Shown here in pieces: positions 1-10,804 of a stretch of 64,000 nucleotides of DNA. The translations under genes and the position numbers were made by a program. This DNA comes from Acheta domesticus (lineage: Eukaryota; Arthropoda; Insecta; Orthoptera; Gryllidae), in assembly GCA_031308135.1 (NCBI GenBank), contig JAHLJT010008446.1, forward strand, positions 165,385,967 to 165,449,966, written 5' to 3'. Positions within the stretch are counted from its first letter, which is position 1. Each line of letters begins with the position of its first letter. A model generated the notes under the pieces. The model saw nothing but the letters and a program-made list of their open reading frames with translations. It was not told the DNA's origin and did not search any database.

Positions 1-547
1 TAGTGGCAGCAAGAACGTTCGATTCTTAGAACTTTTTGTTTGCTGGAATTGATTGCTGGTGTTGATGGAATTTTACCGCAAATAACAACGTTCGATATCT
101 TTTGGCGTTCATTTTCCTTTTTTCTCTATCTGCCTTCATTTCATTGTTGTGTTCACTTAATTTGTTGTGTCATTTTCAATGTCCCCTTTCGTTGTAAAGC
201 GGTTGAGGGTAAAGTACGTATTTTCGAAATTTCAATTCGCAATGAAGTTGAAGTTTATCCATTTTGTATGGTATTTTCAACAGTAATAGTATGGGAAGAA
301 GAACAGGTTTCAGGGCGTAAGAAAAAAGAAAGTGAGTGGAAAAAGGAATAAAATCAAGACGGCTAGAATTAAGGGAGCAGAATATCTAAACTATAACGGG
401 CAGTTTGTTGCTGCGCTCGTTGTAGGTCCAAGACTGTGGTTATAAGAAAAGTGGCTGTGACCTGGTAGAGCTGTGAAGTAGAGAGGAAGAGAACTTTTCT
501 GTAAAATGTTAATTAATTTTCATATGATAGAAAGTTGACAACATTTT
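1..547. other. AT-rich sequence, no gene recognised
   Basis: An open frame of about 100 codons (40-351, plus) has no recognisable domain and low-complexity composition. Nothing else is supported. The right edge is the (TTTA)n tract that forms the 3' tail of the neighbouring minus-strand LINE. Confidence 0.4.
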
Positions 548-560
548 TAGGAATAATTTT

Positions 561-591
<31 letters not shown>

Positions 592-1689
592 CGTCAAAAA
601 CAGTTAAAAACTGCGTAATGACGAGCTATGGGGAGAAGTGAATTTTGTGCACGTTTTCATAATTCTGTGGTCTCTATCCTAAACCTAAATCTAGTCGAAT
701 TTTGAATACAGAAAAGAGAGTTTTTTTTCGAGTTTTGTTGACAAAATATTCGCTCCTATATAATAAAATATATTTTCAAAGGTAAATTAGCTATAAATTC
801 CTGCCCTGAACCCTCATGTTCTTCATGAAAGAATAATACTTTTTGCCGCGATAATATGAAAAACGATAATTTGAATAACTATATTTCCCACTGAAATTCA
901 GAAGACGTGCACAAATAATGAAGTTACATTTATGGTCCAGAAGCAAAACAAGGGACCATCTCAGCATTTGCTCAAGGATCAGGGAAACTGGACGAAAAAC
1001 CTGATCGAGATGGGGGGCCATCAACCCAGAAACTGTGGTACAATACTTGTTACAGGTTCTTTAGAATTATACAGTCCAAATGATAAATAATTACATTAAC
1101 TATCATTGTTAAAATTAATTCTACTTTCCTTTTTGATGCTCGGTATAGTCTCGAATTGTATAGAAACAGTTATGCAGCAGAAACGATTTTACTTGGAACT
1201 TAACTTTTCTATTGAATTTAATCGTTTAATGTCTTCTGGCAAAGGTGTTGTAGAGTAATGTACATGAATTGTATGTGAATTTTTTGTAGTGAGCTGTGAT
1301 ACTGCCACCTGGTGAATATGATTACTACGTCGTGTGTTATACTTATAGACATCGGCGTTTGCTGAAAATATATTCCCGTCCTTAAGTAAGTCATTTTTGA
1401 CAAAAAACTACTGATTCGTAAATCAGGAGACAAGGTAATGGTAAAATTCCTAGATTAATAAAGAGTGACTTACAAGAATCACGTGGGTTGGATTTGCTTA
1501 TTTTTCGTACAATTCTTTTTTGTAATCTGAAAGTCTGTGAACTATAAGATGTGTTTCCCCAAAATATTATGCCATATCTCAGGCGGGAGTGAACATTGGC
1601 AAAATATACACAACGAGCTGTATGAAGGCTGACGGAATTTGAAAGAATTCTGAACGCGTAGCATAATGAGCTTAATTTTGTGTTTCAAT

Positions 1690-2388
1690 TCATTTAAGTG
1701 GGCATTCCATTTGAGGTTTGACTGAATTGATAGACCTAAAAAATTTTGTTACATTAACATCAGTCAATGGCACACCGTTCATTTTCAATGGAGTACAGAA
1801 TTTTTTATTTGATATGGAAAACTGCATTGAAACTGTTTTATTTTCATTTACTTTTAATTTGTTATTACGGAACCAATTTGAAACGTCTGATATTGTACTA
1901 TTTACGGTTTCTTTGTTGCAAAGAATATTTGTATCATCCGCAAAGAGAACTGTTCTCCCGTTTCGAATCGCTAAGGGCATGTCATTTACGTATAATAGGA
2001 AGAGAATAGGGCCTAAAATCGATCCTTGCGGGACTCCACGTACAATTGGCAAAGAACCGGAAAGGTGCGTACATAAAGTTCCATCATTCCAGTAAGGTAT
2101 TTCTACTCTCTGAGATCGTTGTTTAAGGTACGAACATAGCCAATCTAGAGCAACACCACGGATTCCATACGAAGGTAATTTTGAAAGTAAAATGTTATGA
2201 TCAATGACGTCAAAAGCTTTTGAAAGATCTAAAAATATTCCAATAGTTGCTTCGTTTTGATCCAATGATGAGGCAACATCCTTAAGAAAAAGAAAAAATG
2301 GCTGTTTCCGTAGATTTTGATTTCCGGAATCCATGTTGGCAATTTGAAAACGCGTCGTGTTTATTGAGAAAGGTTTCCATTCGCACAT
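1690..2388 (-). pseudogene. ORF2 reverse transcriptase core
   Basis: In the 232-residue frame the reverse transcriptase motifs appear in order: FLDLSKAFD at 52-60 (first catalytic Asp), GVPQGSILGP at 118-127, and FADD at 149-152 (catalytic Asp pair). The first 25 or so residues belong to a wrong frame. The real upstream sequence (LLSVFSKILERLF type) is in the neighbouring frame, so a small indel lies near 2340-2400. The last 20 residues drift from the family (TKFLGLSI is expected), marking another shift near 1740. Confidence 0.85.
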
Positions 2389-3141
2389 AAAAAAGTCTCT
2401 CTAATATTTTTGAAAAAACTGACAAAAGAGAAATTGGCCGATAATTATGAACTTCATTTTTGTTGCCTTTTTGAAGAGCGGCTTAATCTTAGCTGTTTTA
2501 AAAATATCTGGAAAAATTCCGGTGCATAAGGATGCATTAAATATGTGAGTTAACGGGTGTATAATGGCTGGCGGCGCACGTCTTTAACAAACAATCCGGA
2601 AATTCATCTAAACCGGCCGAATATTTATTTTTAATTTACCGATTATTTTGAGAATTTCATAGGAAGAGGTTTCGGAAACGAACATAGTGTCTAAGATTTT
2701 TAGGGAAACGTCAGATGTTGAATTTTGTGGCTGAAAAACCCTTAGTGAGATCGACAGCAATTCTCGAAAGTATTGGTTAAAGAGATAGCCACTGTTGCCG
2801 GATCGTTCACATCTCTATCGTTATCTTTTAAAACAACATTCTCTACAAGGTTTCTAGTTGGTTTGGTCGCATTTTTTACTATATCCCACATTGATTTTGT
2901 TTTGTTATTTGAGTTCAAAATATCCTGATCGTGTTTCATGATTTTAGCCTGCCTTATGACTTTTCTTAACAATGATTTGTATTTTTTAAAGTACAGGAGG
3001 AAATCTTGAGATACGTTATGATGCTTAGAAATGAAAGAAAGAACTCGTTTGTTTTTACATGATGTTCTAATCCCTTGTGTTATCCAAGAATTGTTTTTGC
3101 GTGAAATATTTAATTTTCTTTTCTGAAGAGGAAAGCAAGTG

Positions 3142-4008
3142 TTAAAATGAAATGAAAGCGTTGAAAAAAAAAGAATAATATTTATCGTTTGTATCAATAG
3201 TATTATAAACCGCGTCCCATGACTCCTGCAGCAAGTAATCAATGAATAATTTTATTTTACTTTTAGAAAACACTCTACTCATACGTGTATTATTTATTGT
3301 GTCATTGTTCGCATTTCGTATAATGGTAAGAATTAGTGCATCGTGGTCACTGTATCCTAAATCTTTTGTTTCAATTTCATGTCGAGTGGTGGTTTTGTTA
3401 ATTATAATTTGATCGATTGCCTTCTTTGAATTTACTGTGATCCGTGTAGGTACTTTTATTGTAATATCTAAATTGAAGGAATTAATTAAGTTAAGAAACT
3501 GCTCTTTCTCGCAAGATTCGACCAGAAAATCAATGTTAAAATCTCCACATACAACAATGGATTCAAAAGAGCGATTGATGACTTTGATTAGTGTTATCTC
3601 TAGTTTTTCTAAGAACAAAATGTAATCTGCAGCTCTCTTTGTTGGAGGCCTGTAGATGCAAAGCAATACCATTTTTAGCACAGGAAGATGTACAACCGAA
3701 ATTTCAAAAACATTTTCAACGGCATACTCATTGAATTCCGTCAAGGAGATAGAATCAATATTATTTTTAACGTAAATACAAGAACCTCCATATGCCGGAC
3801 TTTTATGAGATTCTCTTTTTCTACAATAATAGCCTGCGAGGTAAAAGTTTGGAATTTGGAAAATGCTAAGTTCATTAGGAGATAACCAATGTTCTGTAAA
3901 ACAAAGAACATCCATTTGATTTAAATCGCTCTGTAGAGCTGCCTCGATAAACTCAGTTTTATTTGAAAGGGATTGAACATTATGGTGCAATATCTTTATT
4001 TTTTGCAA
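3142..4008 (-). pseudogene. ORF2 apurinic-like endonuclease domain
   Basis: This is the N-terminal exonuclease-endonuclease-phosphatase domain of LINE ORF2, which nicks target DNA before reverse transcription. The frame has 288 residues. The expected signature residues are present: HHNVQSL (Asn10), FTEHW (Glu39), GDFN at 155-158, Asp199 in AIDQI, and YSDHD at 219-223 with Asp221 and His222. The catalytic set therefore looks complete. The frame runs out of homology in its last residues because of the shift at the A-run near 3163-3171, and the linker resumes in another frame (3242-2742). Confidence 0.85.
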
Positions 4009-4050
4009 GTACCTACACGAATGTTTTTCTGCTGCATCTGACTGTAGTTG

Positions 4051-5178
4051 CTATATATTTACTCCTTTTTTACCTCGAGTGCGTGGTCGAAGGTTGTAAT
4101 GTGTCCCAGCAGTCACAGGTTGTGAAGAAATAGAGGCGTCATTGGTAGTGGGAATGGAAGAAACGGGAGTAGGTTCACAGGAGGGGGTAAGAGGGTTCAG
4201 AATACGGGTGGGGGGTGGGGAACGTAAGGAAGGTGAAAGGGATGGATTTTTGGCAGGAGGCTGCGTAGGACTGGAGTTGATGATGTATTGTGCAAGCTTT
4301 TCACCGACTGCATGTTTTCCAGCAAGGTTCATGTGGAGACCGTGCCGGGTGAAGTGTTTTACTGAGAGGAAATTCATTTCAAAAAGTGTTACATCTGTTT
4401 CTCTCAGTTGCAGTTTTAGTTGTTGGTTTGCGTGCTTAATCTCGCTGCAGAGTGTTGGCCTGTTGTACCAGAAGGGCAGAGTCGAGACTACAATGTTAGT
4501 ATTTTGGGCGGCACATTGTAATTTGTTTACATGTTGTTCAGGTGTAAAGTTACCGCCCAAATTAATGTCATTCTGCCCTCCGATGATAAAGACTGTGTCC
4601 TGATTGGTCATTGTCTTCGTGTGAGTGTCCAACTCTGCAGTCACGTCTGCAAACCTCCCGTTAGGTTTAAAAATAGACGAGACTGAGTAGTTGGGGGGTA
4701 ACTTCCTACTGAGAATGGAGGAAAGATGGCGACCATGGCTGTCAGCTAAAATAAGTACCTGTTTTTTAGGCTCAGTAGGAATGGCTTTGTTTTCAAGTGG
4801 GCTAGGATGCGAAGCTTTACGTGTTTTGGTTTTGACACGCTTCCTAGCCTGTTTGCGTTGGTTTTTGCATGTATTTGTCGATGGAAGGGAAGGGTTGTGA
4901 GGATCAGGAAGGCGAGGAAAATCTGTTTCATAATCTAAAACACTAAATCTGTTTTGAATTGCGACTGGATGTGGTGTCTGTGTCTTATGTGCAGTCACGG
5001 GTGCACGGTTGGGAAAATTCGCAGTGTTGCCTACTTGTGCCCAACCGTCATTGTAGAGAACGACCTCTTCCAGCCTTCGGATATGTTTATCTAAATTACT
5101 GTTTACGTGTGTGAAGGCTTTCAGAAGGTCGGCTTTGAGGGTGTAGAGAGTAAAAAGAGTAGAACGAACAGTAGCCAT
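4051..5178 (-). CDS. LINE ORF1 protein with SGNH/GDSL esterase-like domain
   Basis: The 375-residue frame is uninterrupted. Residues 1-40 are a possible short coiled coil. Residues about 100-140 are Lys/Arg-rich, suggesting nucleic-acid binding. Residues about 140-300 form an SGNH hydrolase-like domain: block I is ADSHG at 145-149 with Ser147 as candidate nucleophile, block II is the Gly in KPNGRF, block III is GGQND at 200-204, and block V is RHGLHMN with His282 as candidate catalytic His. The Asp usual three residues before that His is His279 here. SGNH domains are known in ORF1 proteins of CR1-type LINEs, and their role in retrotransposition is unsettled. The tail (about 300-375) is Pro/Ser/Thr-rich. 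ORF2 begins just downstream. An intact ORF1 beside a broken ORF2 suggests a fairly young copy. Confidence 0.8.
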   Translation of the reverse strand: MATVRSTLFTLYTLKADLLKAFTHVNSNLDKHIRRLEEVVLYNDGWAQVGNTANFPNRAPVTAHKTQTPHPVAIQNRFSVLDYETDFPRLPDPHNPSLPSTNTCKNQRKQARKRVKTKTRKASHPSPLENKAIPTEPKKQVLILADSHGRHLSSILSRKLPPNYSVSSIFKPNGRFADVTAELDTHTKTMTNQDTVFIIGGQNDINLGGNFTPEQHVNKLQCAAQNTNIVVSTLPFWYNRPTLCSEIKHANQQLKLQLRETDVTLFEMNFLSVKHFTRHGLHMNLAGKHAVGEKLAQYIINSSPTQPPAKNPSLSPSLRSPPPTRILNPLTPSCEPTPVSSIPTTNDASISSQPVTAGTHYNLRPRTRGKKGVNI

Positions 5179-5199
5179 GTCACGAATGCGTGTTAAAGT

Positions 5200-6194
5200 A
5201 CGTGATAAAATTGGAATAAATACAAGAAAACTCAGATAAAAGCAACAGTCACCTAGCTTAATATTTTAAAAGTGTAAGATTTATGTGTATTCGATAAATT
5301 AAAAATTAAGATTCGATACAAGAATGAGAAGGTATGCTAACTACAAAATCTATTGAAAACTAGTACTTACGAAATTTGGCAATGCGGTTACGTTTTTTCT
5401 TTTCCATTTGATTAATTTGATTGACTTTGCTAGAAAGCATAAGTAATTCTTTAAAATATGCGTATTTCAATATTGAAACCACTGAATGGCATACTAAAAG
5501 GTTCGAACTCCGCAACACTTCTATTTACATGACGTTGTATTGTACGTTGTATAAACTAAACCAAAAATAACATAAGGATTAATTTAAGAATGCATGAATA
5601 AACATCATTTTTTGTGTGAATAAAACATAATACATTTGGAAGTAAATGAGTATTTTTTCATTTCCCCAAACGTTGAGGTCCCTGGACATCGAACGTTTTT
5701 GTTTTCTTTGATTCAAATGAAACCGCTACTGAAATATTTTTAAATTTTCCAAACGTTTTTGACGTCAATGACCATAACATATTGCCCGAGAAATAAATTT
5801 CATATATGGTAATACCCTGGATTGGGTATTCTGTTGCAGAGCATCGATCGCAAAAGTACAATTATCTTACTCACACGAAAATTCATAATTTGCTCATCCT
5901 CCTATTCATTGTCAATTGAGCATTGGGTCCCGCTGTTCTAGTCTTTCTTAAAGTATAGTTATTATAGTAGTAAAAGTACAGTTAGTGTAAACAACATGCA
6001 TCGTTCATAAGAAGCAGAAGTAGAGTTTTACTTGCTAAAGAAAATAATATCCGTTACAACAAAAGAAACAGTAAAAATAACGATTTCACAAGTTTCAAAT
6101 TGTTTTCGTAACAACATTTCAAGAAACAGTTTCAATTCAGTTTTGCGATGCAAACCACCAATCGCATGCGTCACAAAAAATTAACAATCTGCAC
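5200..6194. other. AT-rich intergenic sequence
   Basis: No coding frame with recognisable similarity, RNA gene or clear repeat was found. Part of the first few hundred bases could be 5' UTR of the LINE to the left, but I cannot place that boundary. Confidence 0.4.
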
Positions 6195-6330
6195 CTGGCG
6201 GATGATTGAGAGGCCCAGAAAACGTGGAGTAGATTGCAACGTGGAGTAGATTTTATATTCAGCCGTCACGTAACATCTTTAGTCGTGATATAGAGGAATA
6301 ATAATAATACAACTTGCTTTATACAACAGA
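6195..6330 (+). repeat. Dispersed repeat with (TAA)n: homologue of the R4 target locus
   Basis: The stretch from about 6225 to 6300 (GTGGAGTAGATTTTATATTC and following bases) is the reverse complement of 40050-40118, which separates two R4-type insertions. Here the (TAA)n at 6297-6309 is followed directly by sequence with no R4 element. In the other copy the same microsatellite abuts the 5' end of R4 copy D. This therefore looks like an unoccupied version of the same host repeat. Confidence 0.55.
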
Positions 6331-6737
6331 CTAGTAAATTAATAATATTGAACATATTTGTGATACACATATCAACATCTGGGAAACTAATTTGTTTTTA
6401 AATTTACTCAGGCTTGGAGGAAAGAGTTGTCAGGCAAACCGTTCCAGTCTCTAATAGTTCGATTCACAAATGAATATATCCCAACGTCCGTTTTCTGAGT
6501 TCTTGACTCGCTTTAGTGCATGTGATCCGCTCTGCCGAAATATGTAGGTTTCCCTAATTGACTTTAAATTTCTTTTCACGCTGCAAAGCCTGTGTATGCG
6601 TTATACATAGCACAGACACGTGACTTTATTCTCCTTACGAGTGACTCCCATACTTTAATCTTTGTAACCCTGAAAGTAAATTTTGATGCTAAGATGTTAC
6701 CACTTATGTGATTCAATGTTATTTTAATAACATAATA

Positions 6738-7258
6738 AAAAATAAAATAATGTTTATTGTAACAAAGCAATGATATATAATGGATTAGTTTACGTTTGTA
6801 TTGTATAAATTTAAAAAAATATATTTAATACGCCTGTAATAAGTAATGTACTTCAGCTTCCGGGTAGATGACCCCCTTCTCGATCAGGTTTTTGTCCAGT
6901 TTCCCTGATCCGTTAAACAAATGCTGAGATGGCCCCTTGTTTTGCTTCTGGACGTAAATGTAGCTTCACTGTGCGCACGTTTTGTTGAGCATTCCTTTGC
7001 TTGTAATGGTAGGAGTAGAACTGATGTTTCATTACTATTTTGTTAGCAATGCGGAAAAATCAAATCAGCAGTTCATTTACCGTTGAAATTTATTTTCTTC
7101 TAACTCGGGAACTAACATTTTTCAAATTTTTATTTTCTAAAATAGTAATTATTTTCTAAATTCTGGGTCTCAAGAAAATGTGCGTAGACAATCTCTTTCC
7201 CCTAAACGTCATATACAGTTTTTACTGTTTTCTGACCAAATAAATAAATAAAAACAAA
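6738..7258 (+). mobile_element. 5'-truncated LINE 3' end
   Basis: This is homologous in reverse complement to 17757-18270, and more distantly to the 3' UTR of the LINE at 550-1210. A shared landmark is the stretch around GATCAGGTTTTTGTCCAGTT. It ends in an AAATAAATAAATAAAA tail at about 7237-7252, which sets the orientation. It holds only 3' UTR sequence and no reverse transcriptase. Confidence 0.75.
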
Positions 7259-7698
7259 ATTTCTGGGCCTCTCAATTAGTCAAACCTCAAATAGAACATC
7301 AATATTAATAAACTGAACACTAAATAAAGAAATACGTACTCAGAATTTTTTAATACGTAATCAGATTCAGTCTTCATGCAGCAAGTTGCGTGCATGGTGT
7401 TTCACACCTCAGATATGGCGTAATATTCTGGAGAAGCTAGCGTACGAAGACAATAGCTTTTTGCAGTTTTTGAGAAAATAATTCAGTCACAGGTGAAAGA
7501 TAATTGGGGGATTGGGAAATGTGGGGAAATGAAGGAGAACAATTTGGAGACGGATTTACAAGAACTGTTTTACTGTGTCTTAGAACACCGGCTCAGGCAC
7601 GAAAAAATACTAAAACTTCATCTCAGAACACTTGTGATTTGTTTCATATTTTTTAAATTTGTTAAAAAAGCAAAGCATTTGTAACGAAGTACTTGGCT

Positions 7699-7808
7699 GT
7701 CCGGTAGACGCCGCATCCTAGGCAGCTGCAACCTTCCTCCAGAAGGAAGGTCACAGAATAGCGGCTGAAACGTTGGCTATTGTGCCTAGGAAGCGGCGTC
7801 TCTCGGAC
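7699..7808. repeat. Hairpin-forming inverted repeat
   Basis: The arms at 7699-7724 and 7783-7808 are complementary at 23 of 26 positions (core GACGCCGC / GCGGCGTC and CCTAGGCA / TGCCTAGG). A second stem, CCTTCC / GGAAGG, sits inside at 7732-7750, and a third weak pairing ATAGC / GCTAT lies at about 7767-7780. The GC content is well above that of the flanks. It could be a tiny inverted-repeat transposon or a structured RNA; I recognise neither. Confidence 0.6.
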
Positions 7809-8868
7809 GGGTTACTGACTCCCGCAGCGGCAGCCTATGCTCCCACATCTGTAGATGTTTCAGACTAGAGAAAAAGTTGTCTTCTCTTACCTAAGTATTC
7901 ATTCTTGTATACGTATAAATAAGTATATACAATCCCGAGACGTGTGAAAACTCTGCTTTTTGTAAATAATAATTGCATGAAAATTGATTTAAAGTAGCAT
8001 CCAAATGCAAATGCTCATCCTCCGAAATGTGGATTAGAACATTATAGAGCCGGTACTGTGCGAGAGACCCCATTCCAGTATTGCTGAGCGTTGATTTAAA
8101 AATGCACAGAAAATAAAATGGTCCCTTTAATTTTAACGCCATAAAGATCATTTTGGTATTTTCCTTCAATTTAATTTTACATTGATTTCGACTTCTCTTT
8201 TCTCACTCATGCTATGGAGAGGGGGCGCCCAAAAAAACTAAATATGCAAAATTCTAAAAAGGGATGATTATAAAAGTAGTATTTTGTAGAATACTGGCTA
8301 AGAATATAATCTGGGTCCAACTTTTCTCCCTTCATTTCCCCATGTCGTCCATCTATCATTCATCTACACCCAAACCGTCCCTCATCATTTCCTCTTTTGT
8401 TATCTACCCGTCCCCCAAAACACGGAATCTGTAAGAGTTAATTTGTCCTCAAAGTCGTCTCCCCGTCAGACATGCAAACCTAATTTAAAAGATCTAGTAG
8501 GCATCGCTTTCAAGTTATTCACGAATATAATGTGTGTTACCATAAAACCTTTTGTATGTCATAATCTACGAACTTTCAGTTTTCTTCTGAAACCTGTTCA
8601 ATATAAGATGAGATGTAATTCTCTATCCTCCAATATCACATTTACAAGGTTCTGTGTCGATGGTTCCTTTTAAACTGTCAGAAAACATTTTAGCGTTCTT
8701 TTCACCATTCTTTCTTTAGCCTGTGATATCCTTATACAAAAAATTAGAAAGCTTAAAAAACATGATACTTTGTAACTATGTTCAAGGTCAAAATATAACC
8801 GTTTGCTACAACAATAAATACAAATGTATAATAAACAATAAAATAAATGTACAGAACTGTTGCAGTCA
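7809..8868. other. No gene recognised
   Basis: The sequence is AT-rich with short frames only (for example 7891-8169 minus and 8443-8673 plus), none with a recognisable domain. No repeat shared with the rest of the window was found. Confidence 0.35.
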
Positions 8869-9187
8869 TTTTCAAAGTATATTTTAAGTTATTCAAGTTA
8901 TCGTTTTCCATATTATCGCGGCAGAAAGCATTATACTTTCATGAGGAACATGAGGGTTCAGGGCAGGAATTTATGGCTAATTTACTTTTGAATATATATT
9001 TTATTATATAGGAGCGAATATTTTGTCAACAAAACTCGAAAAAAACCTCTCTTTTCTGTATTCAAAATTCGACTAGAATATGGTTTAGGATAGAGACCAC
9101 AGAATTATGAAAACGTGCACAAAATTCACTTCTCCCCATAGCTCGTCACACACAGTTTTTAACTTTTTGACGTAAATAAATAAATAA
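8869..9187 (+). mobile_element. 5'-truncated LINE 3' UTR
   Basis: Reverse-complement copy of about 566-900, the 3' UTR of the LINE at the window's left end. It ends in GACGTAAATAAATAAATAAA, the same tail with fewer units. Similarity is high over about 300 bases, so this is a young truncated insertion of the same subfamily. Confidence 0.8.
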
Positions 9188-9837
9188 AGTCAAAGTATAG
9201 TTAATGTCAAGTGGTTTAAAGGCGGGGAAAATGGTTTTTATTTTTTTAACTGCAGCCTGCAGTCAAACAAATCTGAAAAAATCACAACTATTTGTGTTGT
9301 AATAGTAACTTTTGAGATTTTTTGTCCTGTTCCAGGGTTGTAAGTTCTAGAAGAACTTTTTACCATCTTATCAGGGGGTACCCTTTACATTTGTTGTATG
9401 TTGCACCAATGGATAGTCAATTCGGCGATTAAAACTTATTTTCGACCCACCAATAACATTCGTAAATATCTGTCTTAGGCATTAGCCGGGATCACCTACT
9501 TCTCTAGTCAGTGGACGGCATTTTATTGACGAATGACAGAACATCTAATTACAATTGATGCAGTATTCCAAAGACAGAGTTTTTTAAAATTCTTGTCATT
9601 TCTTCGTTTCCGTCTCATGATACGCAAAATGTATTTTATTTGTAATAAAATGTATTTTGAAATATTTCTTTTCACTTCCGGAACCCACAGATTTAAGGAA
9701 GAGAAACGCAATGATGACCCTGAAGATTTGGTCCCAAAGCCAACAACGATAACACACATTTCTTCCGGGCCTTCAATGCCTACTTGCGTATTAAATGTCA
9801 CCGAAGAGTGCGACCAAAGATTAATGAATAATGAATT
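9188..9837. other. No gene recognised
   Basis: A plus-strand frame at 9533-9925 and a minus-strand one at 9523-9846 overlap and show no domain. I found nothing else to support. Confidence 0.3.
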
Positions 9838-9896
9838 TGAGGCCATTGTAATGTTAATTAGACTTTCTTTGCAAAATAATCTCTGCGTGAAATATA

Positions 9897-10804
9897 GGGG
9901 AGGTGAGGGAGAGTTGGGATATTGAACCCTTTTTTATTGTTATGTTGGTCTTGTAAACAAAATGTTCCTGTATGTTGAAGAGCTTCAATTAAGAAAGCAC
10001 TGTACTGGGTGGTAGATTGTTTTCCTTTGATTTACAATCAAGCAGGTGAGTTAATACTTTTTTTGGTGTTGACCACATAATTACCTGTTCAAAAATTAAT
10101 TATGGGATGCCCAAGCATGCTGCAAGAGAACTTGGATTCCAGTTTGCTAATTGCAACCAATTCAGAATTCCAGAAAATTGGAGAAAACATCAAATAGCAA
10201 GGAAGGATGGGTGGAAAGGACTTGTCATTCGCTATCCTACTTTGTCAATCAGAAAACCAGAATCCACAAGTCTGTCGCGAAGCTTCAACTAGAAGAACGT
10301 CTCTCACATAATTTTGCTTATCCAGATGTTGAAGATATTGCATCAGTCGAAGAAAATTACATTGTGAAGAAGATATCTGAATGTACTACTTTGAGTGGTA
10401 CTGAGCGCATAGGGCACGTATATTCTTTTCTTTGCAAGTATTTAAGGAACTCTGAGAATTTCAGATGAAATGAAAGTGTATTTCTGTTTCATAAAAATAA
10501 TATTGTATGATTCTTTAAAAAATTATGCTAATTTTTATGTATTCTTTGAGAGAAGATGATGTGTCCCAGCTTTCCCATACTAGTGTTCCAATTCTCTCCT
10601 GGCGTGGGAGACTTGGGACAAAAAACATGTTATCTTTTAAAAATTCTACAAAATTCATAAAATATCTAACGTGTTTGAATATTTTTCTATAGTTGCATTA
10701 AGTACTAGTTATTTTTTAAGAGTTAAAATCTTTACAAAATTATTCAAAATTAAAATTCTAAAATTCTAAATATGAAAACTGTCCCAACTCTCCCTCACCT
10801 CCCC
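9897..10804 (+). mobile_element. Non-autonomous pogo-like DNA transposon with TA target duplication
   Basis: The 908-bp element has perfect 23-bp terminal inverted repeats: 9897-9919 begins GGGGAGGTGAGGGAG, and 10782-10804 is its exact reverse complement. TA occurs on both sides (9895-9896 and 10805-10806). The homologous repeat at 44-45 kb has the unoccupied site (GAAATATACTA on the reverse strand), so both the ends and the TA duplication are confirmed within the window. TA duplication and a CENP-B-type remnant inside place it in the pogo/Tigger branch of Tc1/mariner. A second inverted pair (TGTCCCAGC... / ...CTTGGGACA) occurs at about 10561-10620. Without a DDE domain it would depend on a transposase from elsewhere. 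Confidence 0.85.
10107..10292 (+). pseudogene. Remnant of pogo transposase DNA-binding domain
   Basis: The 61 residues end in the phrase LSIRKPESTSLSRSFN, preceded by ARKDGWKGLVIRYP. This is the typical end of the CENP-B-type helix-turn-helix in pogo/jerky transposases (usual form: AGKDW..GF..R.P.LS.RKPE.TSLAR...FN). The expected Trp-Leu is changed and the frame stops right after this point. A further 60 codons continue in another frame (to 10468) without clear similarity. The catalytic DDE/D domain is absent, so only a fossil of the DNA-binding half remains. Confidence 0.75.

Larger units (their letters stand above)
1437..4008 (-). pseudogene. LINE ORF2 (endonuclease-reverse transcriptase), frameshifted
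   Basis: ORF2 encodes the endonuclease that nicks the target and the reverse transcriptase that primes on it. It is split over at least three frames. The first break is near 3163-3171, at a run of nine A on the plus strand. Another lies near 2340-2400, just before the reverse transcriptase core. A third is near 1740, where the frame shifts inside the C-terminal region and then meets stops. The motif order EN, linker, RT, C-terminal 'thumb' is preserved, so this was one ORF. The homopolymer shift could also be a sequencing error, so the number of true lesions is uncertain. Confidence 0.8.
550..5200 (-). mobile_element. Nearly full-length CR1/Jockey-group LINE
   Basis: Read on the minus strand, the order is ORF1 (5178-4051), ORF2 endonuclease (4008-3142), linker (3242-2742), reverse transcriptase (about 2700-1690), the ORF2 C-terminal region (to about 1437), a 3' UTR and a (TAAA)n tail at about 551-591. 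That is the architecture of a target-primed non-LTR retrotransposon. The C-terminal part, although shifted, shows the YGIIFWGN and LQKRIVR type phrases typical of CR1/Jockey-group elements. ORF1 is intact and ORF2 is broken by frameshifts, so this copy cannot move by itself. Related 3' ends occur at 6738-7258, 8869-9187 and 17757-18333. The exact 5' end and target duplication were not determined; the ORF1 start is the furthest upstream point I can support. Confidence 0.85.

Noticed and set aside
6207..7276. DNA transposon bounded by ATTGAGAGGCCCAGAAA inverted repeats
   Set aside because: The inverted pair is real over about 16 bp, but the interval mixes a host repeat and a truncated LINE and shows no target duplication, so the pair may be coincidental.
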